Assembly (NCBI GenBank): GCA_031556335.1 | Contig: JAVBTE010000015.1 | Coordinates: 1 to 19,633, forward strand | Direction: 5' to 3' | Length of the DNA: 19,633 bases | Origin: Limiplasma sp031556335 | GTDB lineage: Bacteria; Bacillota; Clostridia; Christensenellales; Aristaeellaceae | Part shown: piece after piece, positions 14,247-19,633 of the stretch | Numbering within the stretch: position 1 is the stretch's first letter | Layout: each line of letters opens with the position of its first letter | Position numbers and translations under genes: made by a program | Notes under the pieces: model-generated | Told to the model about the DNA's origin: nothing | What the model saw: the letters and a program-made list of their open reading frames with translations, nothing else | Databases searched by the model: none

Positions 14247-16010
14247 ATGCTTGTTTCCATGACGGTGCGCAACATCGCACTGATTGAGCAACTTCATATT
14301 GAATTTCACAAGGGTTTGCACGTGCTGACCGGCGAAACGGGCGCGGGAAAATCCATTGTGGTGGACAGCATCAACCTGGTGCTGGGGGAGCGGGCCGACC
14401 GGGGGCTGATCCGTTCCGGCTGCGAAAAAGCGTCCGTGGAAGCGGTGATGGATGTATCGGCCGTGCCCAGGGTGCAGGAACTGCTTCGGGAGCAGGCGCT
14501 GGAACTGGACGGCGGGCTGATGTCCATTCAACGGGAAATTACCGTTTCGGACCGGAATTTGTGCCGGGTGTGCGGCGTGATCGTGCCCCTTGCTTTTTTG
14601 CGGCAGGTGTCCGAACTGCTGGTGGACATCCATGGCCAGCACGAGCACCAAAGCCTGCTGGACGTAAAAAACCATATGGGCTTCATGGATTCCTTTGGCG
14701 AAGCGGACTTCAAGGCCCAGCAAACGAAGGTGGCGGAGCAGTACCGGGTTTGGAAGGAATCCAGCGGCAAGTTCAGCGCCCTTCGCAAGGAAAACGCGCA
14801 GCGGGAAGAGCGCCAGGCCTACATCGAAGGCCGGGTGAAGGAATTGGAAGCGGCGCAGCTTCAAATCGGCGAGGCGGACAAGCTGACCCAGGAGCGGACC
14901 CGGTTCATGAGCGCCGAAAAAATCCATGCCTCCGTGGAAACCGCCTACCACGCGACCTTTGCCGGCCAGGGAAACCGGGAAAGCGCCCTTGTGAACCTTA
15001 AAAACGCATCGGCTGCCATGCAGGCCATTTCGGAGTTTGACCCCAAATACAAGGTCCTTTCGGACCGCCTTTCAAACGCCTATTATGAAGTGGAAGAAAT
15101 GGGAATTGAGCTTCGGGAGGCGCTGGAGGAGATCAGCTTTGACCCGGACCGAAGCGAGGCGGTGCAGGAGCGGCTGGACCTGATCCGGCGTTTGGAACGC
15201 CGCTTTGGCATGGCCGGGGACGAGCTGGTGGAGCATTTTGAGCAGCTCAAGGGTGAGGTAAACCGGCTGGAATCCATGGACGACCGGTTGAAGCGGGCGG
15301 AAGCGGACTACAAGGCCAAGCTGCTTGCCTACCGCCAGGAGGCGGGGCTTTTAACGGAGATGCGACATGCGCTGGCACAGCGTTTTCAGGCCATGATGGA
15401 AGCCCAGCTGAAAGACCTGGGCATGACCAACACCCACTTTGAATGCGTGTTTCACGCCCCGGAAGAGGAACAAAAACGGCCTGTGCCCACCGAAAACGGG
15501 GACGATCATGTGGAATTTTTCATCGCGCCCAACCCCGGCGAACCCTTGAAGCCGCTTTACAAAACCGCTTCCGGCGGCGAGCTGTCCCGGCTGATGCTGG
15601 CGCTGAAGGCGGCGGGCGCCAGCCGGAACCTGATCCCCTGCATGATTTTTGACGAGATCGATACCGGCATCAGCGGCCACATCGCCAGTGTGGTGGCGGA
15701 AAAGATGGCGCAAATCGCAAGGTACCGGCAGGTCATCTGCGTCACTCATCTGGCCCAGATCGCCGCCATGGCGGACACGCAATACATGGTGGAAAAAAGC
15801 GTGGTGGGGGAACGCACCGTAACCTCGGTCAGCGAGCTTCCCAGGGACGCCCGGGTGCGGGAAATCGCCAGGCTGGTGGGCGCGCTGGACCAGCACGCCG
15901 AAAGCGGCCTGCGCCACGCGGAGAACATGCTGATGTCCGCCACGGAATACAAACAAAGGCATAGCCCGGATGGTCCGCCCCGGGCGTTTCAGGCACAAAT
16001 CCGGGAATAA
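14247..16010 (+). CDS. recN: DNA repair protein RecN
   Basis: SMC-like ATPase of 587 residues acting early in double-strand break repair on the nucleoid. Walker A GETGAGKS is at 29-36 in the N-terminal head, followed by NLVLGERAD and the QREITVSDRNLCRV block, then DIHGQHEHQSLLD. The central part (about 150-370) is a charged coiled coil with a break near the middle. The C-terminal head has the ABC signature SGGELSRLMLALK (from residue 442) and Walker B IFDEIDTGISG (Asp469, Glu470), then VICVTHLAQIAA with the switch His. The ATG at 14247 lies nine bases after GGAGGG; TTG 14244 is also possible. In most spore formers spoIVB and spo0A follow recN, but here the rnf genes do. Confidence 0.95.
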   Translation: MLVSMTVRNIALIEQLHIEFHKGLHVLTGETGAGKSIVVDSINLVLGERADRGLIRSGCEKASVEAVMDVSAVPRVQELLREQALELDGGLMSIQREITVSDRNLCRVCGVIVPLAFLRQVSELLVDIHGQHEHQSLLDVKNHMGFMDSFGEADFKAQQTKVAEQYRVWKESSGKFSALRKENAQREERQAYIEGRVKELEAAQLQIGEADKLTQERTRFMSAEKIHASVETAYHATFAGQGNRESALVNLKNASAAMQAISEFDPKYKVLSDRLSNAYYEVEEMGIELREALEEISFDPDRSEAVQERLDLIRRLERRFGMAGDELVEHFEQLKGEVNRLESMDDRLKRAEADYKAKLLAYRQEAGLLTEMRHALAQRFQAMMEAQLKDLGMTNTHFECVFHAPEEEQKRPVPTENGDDHVEFFIAPNPGEPLKPLYKTASGGELSRLMLALKAAGASRNLIPCMIFDEIDTGISGHIASVVAEKMAQIARYRQVICVTHLAQIAAMADTQYMVEKSVVGERTVTSVSELPRDARVREIARLVGALDQHAESGLRHAENMLMSATEYKQRHSPDGPPRAFQAQIRE

Positions 16011-16012
16011 CC

Positions 16013-16041
16013 TTTCCATTCGGGTATTTTCTTGGTATACT
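16013..16041 (+). promoter_or_regulatory. Promoter of the rnf operon
   Basis: TTTCCA (16013-16018), exactly 17 bases, TATACT (16036-16041). The -10 matches 5/6 and the -35 4/6. It starts two bases after the recN stop; transcription would begin near 16048, about 55 bases before rnfC. No Rex-type redox operator could be recognised around it. Confidence 0.6.
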
Positions 16042-16102
16042 ATTCGGTGAAAAAACAAAAAAGCCGAGCGGATTGCATCATACGGTAGGAAGGGATCAGA
16101 GC

Positions 16103-17452
16103 ATGAGATTGATTCGGAAATTTCCCGGTGGCATCCATCCCAGAGAGGGCGCGGGCGGTAAAGCGGCGACGGCGGGCCTTCCCATTGTGGAACCTCCCAA
16201 GCCCGCCCGGGTGATGATCCCCTTGCAGCAGCACATTGGCGCGCCCTGCAAGTGCCTTGTGCAAAAAGGCGATGCGGTGCGCCTGGGCCAGATGATTGGC
16301 GAGCCGGTGGGCGCGGTCAGCGCGGCGGTGCATGCCTCTGTGTCCGGCCGTGTGGTGGATTGCCAGCCTTGCCTGATGCCCAATGGCACCCAGCAGGATT
16401 GTGTGATCATCGACAACGATTTTGAGGACGCCTGGGTGGAACTGCACCCGGCCTCCTCCCCGGAGAGCCTTTCCGGCAAAGAGCTGGCCGACATCGCCCG
16501 GAACGCGGGCATCGTTGGCCTGGGCGGGGCTACGTTTCCCTATGGCGTCAAGCTTTCGGTGCCGGAAGGAAAAAAGGTGGACACGCTGGTCTTAAACGGC
16601 GCGGAATGCGAACCCTATCTGTCCGCCGACCACCGTACCATGGTGGAGCATACCCGGGAAATCGTCAAAGGCGCGAAGCTCATTCAGCGGTCTTTGCAAA
16701 TTCCCCGGATGCTGATCGCCATTGAGGACAACAAGCCGGACGCCCTGGAGGCCATGAAAGCGGCCACCCAGGACGACCGCGAGATTGAGGTGGTTTCCCT
16801 GCCCGCGCGTTACCCACAGGGCGGTGAAAAACAGCTGGTATACGCCCTGACGGGCCGTGTGGTGAAAATGGGCGGGTTGCCCCTTGACATCGGGGTCATC
16901 GTGTCCAATGTGGGCACGGCCTTCGCCCTGTACCAGGCTGTGTACGAGGGCAGGCCCCTGATCGACCGGGTGGTGACCGTGGGGGGATGCGTGGGGAAAC
17001 CCGCCAACTACCGCGTGCGCATTGGCACGCCTGTGGAATGGCTGATTGAAACTTCGGAAGGGCTTCAGCCCCAAACCCGCATGCTGATTTACGGCGGCCC
17101 CATGATGGGCATGGCCCTGGGCCGCCAGGATATTCCCGTTACCAAAGCCTGCTCCGGCATCCTTGCCCTGGACAAGGCTTCCGCCCCGGCGGCGGAAGAA
17201 AGCCCTTGCATTCGGTGCGGCCAGTGCGTGCGGGCCTGCCCGGTTCAGCTGACGCCCTATTTGATCGACCGCTATATGCGCAAAGATATGTATGACGAGG
17301 CCGATCGCATCAGCGCCACCAACTGCATGGAGTGCGGGGTGTGCACCTGGGTATGCCCGGCCCGGCGAAGCTTGACCCAAAGCTGCCGGGTTTGCAAACG
17401 GATCATTATGGAACGGCACAAGGCGGAAGCCGCAAAGAAGGGGGCGAAATAA
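16103..17452 (+). CDS. rnfC: Rnf electron transport complex subunit C
   Basis: Peripheral membrane subunit of 449 residues of the ion-pumping ferredoxin:NAD+ oxidoreductase, where NAD(H) and FMN bind on the cytoplasmic side. Features: N-terminal region with FPGGIHP and the barrel-sandwich part (PLQQHIGAPCK, GAVSAAVHASVSGRV), then a Rossmann-like NADH/FMN region (GLGGATFPYGVKL at 139-151, LNGAECEPYLSADHRTM), a GGEKQLVYALTGR block, a SLBB-like part, and two [4Fe-4S] motifs: Cys369, 372, 375, 379 and Cys408, 411, 414, 418. A basic Ala/Lys tail follows. The ATG at 16103 has TAGGAAGGGA just upstream; an in-frame TTG at 16073 is less likely. rnfD begins three bases after the stop. Confidence 0.95.
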   Translation: MRLIRKFPGGIHPREGAGGKAATAGLPIVEPPKPARVMIPLQQHIGAPCKCLVQKGDAVRLGQMIGEPVGAVSAAVHASVSGRVVDCQPCLMPNGTQQDCVIIDNDFEDAWVELHPASSPESLSGKELADIARNAGIVGLGGATFPYGVKLSVPEGKKVDTLVLNGAECEPYLSADHRTMVEHTREIVKGAKLIQRSLQIPRMLIAIEDNKPDALEAMKAATQDDREIEVVSLPARYPQGGEKQLVYALTGRVVKMGGLPLDIGVIVSNVGTAFALYQAVYEGRPLIDRVVTVGGCVGKPANYRVRIGTPVEWLIETSEGLQPQTRMLIYGGPMMGMALGRQDIPVTKACSGILALDKASAPAAEESPCIRCGQCVRACPVQLTPYLIDRYMRKDMYDEADRISATNCMECGVCTWVCPARRSLTQSCRVCKRIIMERHKAEAAKKGAK

Positions 17453-17455
17453 TCC

Positions 17456-18454
17456 ATGCCAAGAAAGCTGATCGGATCTTCCTCTCCTTTCCTGCGAAAC
17501 CAGTTTGCGTCCACCCGGGGCATTATGCTGGCGGTCATTGTGGCGCTTTTGCCCTCGGCCTTCGCGGCCCTTTGGTTTTTTGGGGCGAAGGCAGGCCTTC
17601 TCATGGCGACGGCTGTGGTCAGCGCGGTGCTTGCCGAATGGCTGTACCAGCGGATCTTCGGCCAAAAAACCACCACGGGGGATTTGAGCGCGGTGGTCAC
17701 CGGCCTGTTGCTGGCCTTTAATATGCCGTCCAACGCGCCCCTGTGGATGGCCGCGGTGGGTTCTATCCTGGCCATTGTGCTGATCAAGCAGATGTTTGGC
17801 GGCCTGGGGCAAAACTTTATGAACCCGGCCCTGGCGGCCCGCACCATTTTGATGCTGTCCTGGACAGGGCTGATGGCGGCCACCGCCGCGCCCCAGGCCG
17901 GGCAGATCTTCGGCCTGTTTCAAGGGGCGGCGGACACCGTTGCCTCCGCTACGCCGCTGGCGCAAAACGCGGGTACCTATACCCTGTGGCAGCTGTTTTC
18001 CGGGAATATTCCCGGCATGCTGGGGGAAACCAGCAAGCTGGCGCTGCTGGTTGGCGGTTTGCTGCTGATCGCGTTTCGGGTGATCGACTGGCGGGTGCCT
18101 GTGTTTTACATCGGCACGGTCGTCGCGCTGTTCTGGATTCAAACCGGCGTTTTCTACTCCGTGGAATCAGGCGCGCAAAACGCGCTGTATCAAACCCTCA
18201 GTGGCGGCCTGTTCCTGGGCGCGTTTTTCATGGCCACCGACTACGTCACCTGTCCCATCACCAAATGGGGAAGGGTCATCATGGGCGTTGGCTGCGGAGC
18301 GATGCTGTTTGTGATCCGGGCGTTTAACTCCTCCTATCCCGAAGGCTGCTCCTTCGGCATCCTGTTTATGAACATCCTAACCCCGCTCATTGACCGTTGG
18401 ACCCAGCCCAAAACCTTTGGCTGGCAAAAACCTGTGAAGGAGGGGAAAGCATGA
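17456..18454 (+). CDS. rnfD: Rnf electron transport complex subunit D
   Basis: Integral membrane protein of 332 residues with about nine to ten hydrophobic segments, carrying covalently bound FMN in characterised complexes. SPFLRNQFASTRGIMLAVIVALLP is the RnfD/NqrB-like start. TTTGDLSAVVTGLLLAFNMP, GGLGQNFMNPALAART and the flavinylation-type motif VASATPLA with candidate Thr166 follow. The second half has GGLFLGAFFMATDYVTCPIT and YPEGCSFGILFMNILTPLID, all standard for the family. The ribosome site is weak (AGGGGG, rather distant), consistent with coupling to rnfC. The stop overlaps the next start (ATGA), but the next gene is rnfE rather than the usual rnfG. Thr flavinylation would need the ApbE transferase, which is not in this window. 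Confidence 0.94.
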   Translation: MPRKLIGSSSPFLRNQFASTRGIMLAVIVALLPSAFAALWFFGAKAGLLMATAVVSAVLAEWLYQRIFGQKTTTGDLSAVVTGLLLAFNMPSNAPLWMAAVGSILAIVLIKQMFGGLGQNFMNPALAARTILMLSWTGLMAATAAPQAGQIFGLFQGAADTVASATPLAQNAGTYTLWQLFSGNIPGMLGETSKLALLVGGLLLIAFRVIDWRVPVFYIGTVVALFWIQTGVFYSVESGAQNALYQTLSGGLFLGAFFMATDYVTCPITKWGRVIMGVGCGAMLFVIRAFNSSYPEGCSFGILFMNILTPLIDRWTQPKTFGWQKPVKEGKA

Positions 18455-19092
18455 CTGGCAAGCACAACCTTGGCAAGGTTTTTATGAACGGCATCCTCAC
18501 CGAGAACCCCACCCTTCGGTTGCTTTTGGGCATGTGCCCCACGCTGGCGGTGTCCACCGCCGCTTCCCGGGGCCTGGGCATGGGCTTGGCCACCACCGCC
18601 GTTCTCAATTTTTCCAACCTGGTCATTTCCTCCATGCGCAAGATCATTCCGGAAAAAGTGCGCATTCCCGCCTTTGTGGTGGTCATCGCCACCTTTGTGA
18701 CCATTGTGGACCTGCTGATGAAGGCGTTTTTGCCCTCGCTGTCCGCCTCCCTTGGCATTTACATTCCGCTGATCGTGGTGAACTGCATCATCTTTGCCCG
18801 GGCCGAGGCCTATGCCTTTAAAAACCCCGCGCTGCCCTCCATGGTGGACGGTCTTTCCATGGGGCTTGGCTTCACCCTCAGCATTACCGTGCTGTCCTCC
18901 CTGCGGGAAATTCTGGGCAACGGCACCCTGTTCGACCTATGGGTGATGCCCCACAACTACAAGCCCATGGCCCTTGTGGTGAAGCCCTCCGGCGGATTTA
19001 TCATGCTGGGCCTGCTGCTGATCATCGTGAACGCCGTGATGAGCGCCGCCCAAAAGCGTAAGCTTTTGAAAGCGAAGGAGGACATCGCATGA
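18451..19092 (+). CDS. rnfE: Rnf electron transport complex subunit E
   Basis: Integral membrane protein of 213 residues with six hydrophobic segments, one of the two inverted-topology partners (E and A) at the core of Rnf. It has LTENPTLRLLLGMCPTLAVSTAA with Cys29 and IPLIVVNCIIFARAEAYA with Cys112. In solved complexes the equivalent cysteines of RnfE and RnfA hold a [2Fe-2S] cluster within the membrane. The loop near the C-terminus is typical of E rather than A: LREILGNGTLFDLWVMP, then PSGGFIMLGLLLIIVNA. The ATG at 18451 follows AAGGAGGGG and overlaps the rnfD stop by four bases, leaving no room for rnfG. Its own stop overlaps the rnfA start. Confidence 0.93.
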   Translation: MTGKHNLGKVFMNGILTENPTLRLLLGMCPTLAVSTAASRGLGMGLATTAVLNFSNLVISSMRKIIPEKVRIPAFVVVIATFVTIVDLLMKAFLPSLSASLGIYIPLIVVNCIIFARAEAYAFKNPALPSMVDGLSMGLGFTLSITVLSSLREILGNGTLFDLWVMPHNYKPMALVVKPSGGFIMLGLLLIIVNAVMSAAQKRKLLKAKEDIA

Positions 19093-19633
19093 ACAATTTG
19101 GTGATGATCATCATTGGCAGCGTACTGGTGAACAACTTCGTCATGTCTCAGTTTCTGGGCATTTGCCCCTTCATCGGGGTTTCCAAAAGGACGGACACCG
19201 CCCTGGGCATGGGCATGGCCGTCACCTTCGTGATGGGGATCGCGTCCCTGTTCACCTATCTGATTCAAACCTTTTTGCTGGTGCCGCTGGATTTGGAATA
19301 CATGCAGACCATCGCCTACATCCTGGTGATCGCGGTGCTGGTGCAGATTGTGGAAACCGCGCTGAAAAAGATCAGCCGTTCGCTGTACCAGGCGCTGGGC
19401 GTGTATCTGCCGCTGATTACCACCAACTGCGCGGTGCTGGGCGTAGCGCTGCTCAACACCCGCCAAAGCTACAACCTGCTGGAATCCGTGGTAAACGGCG
19501 TAAGCGCCGCCCTGGGCTTTACCCTTGCCATCGTCATTTTTGCCAGCATCCGCGAGCGGCTGGCCGGTGGGCATCTGCCCAAATGGATGGACGGTTTCCC
19601 CGGCGCGCTGATTACGGCGGGGCTGATGTCCAT
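19089..19633 (+). CDS. rnfA: Rnf electron transport complex subunit A (3' end cut by window edge)
   Basis: Integral membrane protein; 181 complete codons are visible of a usual length of about 190. It starts MNNLVMIIIGSVLVNNFVMSQ, which is highly typical of RnfA, and has FLGICPFIGVSKR with Cys26 and LPLITTNCAVLGVAL with Cys114, the partners of RnfE Cys29 and Cys112 for the intramembrane [2Fe-2S] cluster. SVVNGVSAALGFTLAIVIFASIRERL is the family's penultimate region. The ATG at 19089 has AAGGAGG (19075-19081) seven bases before it and overlaps the rnfE stop. The frame is open to the edge; rnfB would be expected next. Confidence 0.94.
   Translation, partial: MNNLVMIIIGSVLVNNFVMSQFLGICPFIGVSKRTDTALGMGMAVTFVMGIASLFTYLIQTFLLVPLDLEYMQTIAYILVIAVLVQIVETALKKISRSLYQALGVYLPLITTNCAVLGVALLNTRQSYNLLESVVNGVSAALGFTLAIVIFASIRERLAGGHLPKWMDGFPGALITAGLMS

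Noticed and set aside
15966..16005. CCCGGA and TCCGGG inverted repeat at the end of recN as a terminator
   Set aside because: It has a 6-bp stem with a 28-base loop inside the coding region and no T run after it.
1..19633. CRISPR arrays, tRNA or rRNA genes, transposases, phage genes
   Set aside because: No regular direct repeats, cloverleaf-like segments, rRNA signatures or recombinase reading frames were seen on either strand.

Overview
The window looks like a chromosomal segment of an endospore-forming Firmicute of the class Clostridia. It is GC-rich by eye, strong GGAGG-type ribosome sites precede most starts, and ATG, GTG and TTG starts are all used. The sporulation genes yabP and yabQ, the dxs-tlyA-nadK-argR-recN order and a membrane Rnf complex fit an anaerobic clostridium, probably a gut lineage. 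The genus cannot be named from the sequence. Almost everything is on the + strand; only bioY, cut by the left edge, is on the - strand.

Layout. (1) 1-505: bioY with a canonical promoter and a BirA-type operator, divergent from the next block. (2) 505-2500: yabP, yabQ and divIC (spore coat/cortex and division), a short terminator, then a short Ppx/GppA phosphatase. (3) 2559-4831: a non-canonical EF-G paralogue (FusA2 type) interrupted by an in-frame TAG near its C-terminus, then a long hairpin. (4) 4874-6276: a 1-phosphofructokinase-type sugar kinase overlapping a GNAT acetyltransferase. (5) 6332-10089: a compact three-gene set of an alpha/beta hydrolase with Thr in place of the usual nucleophile Ser, a membrane-anchored MurF-like ligase and a divergent Ddl-like ATP-grasp ligase. 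It is headed by a multi-hairpin palindromic sequence that looks like a dispersed repeat. (6) 10135-16010: dxs, tlyA, nadK, argR and recN, with an internal promoter and possible ARG box before nadK. (7) 16013-19633: a new promoter and rnfC, rnfD, rnfE and rnfA (cut by the right edge), with no rnfG between D and E.

How the parts work together. The rnf genes encode a ferredoxin:NAD+ oxidoreductase that pumps ions. dxs supplies isoprenoid precursors, including those of the lipid carrier for the wall. The MurF-like and Ddl-like pair points to D-Ala-D-X dipeptide synthesis and attachment, or a related ligation, at the membrane. argR and nadK control arginine metabolism and NADP supply. No RNA genes, CRISPR array, transposase or phage genes were seen. 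The best candidates for something undescribed are the hydrolase/Mur ligase/Ddl-like module with its repeat-derived leader, the nonsense-interrupted EF-G2, and the apparently rnfG-less rnf order.
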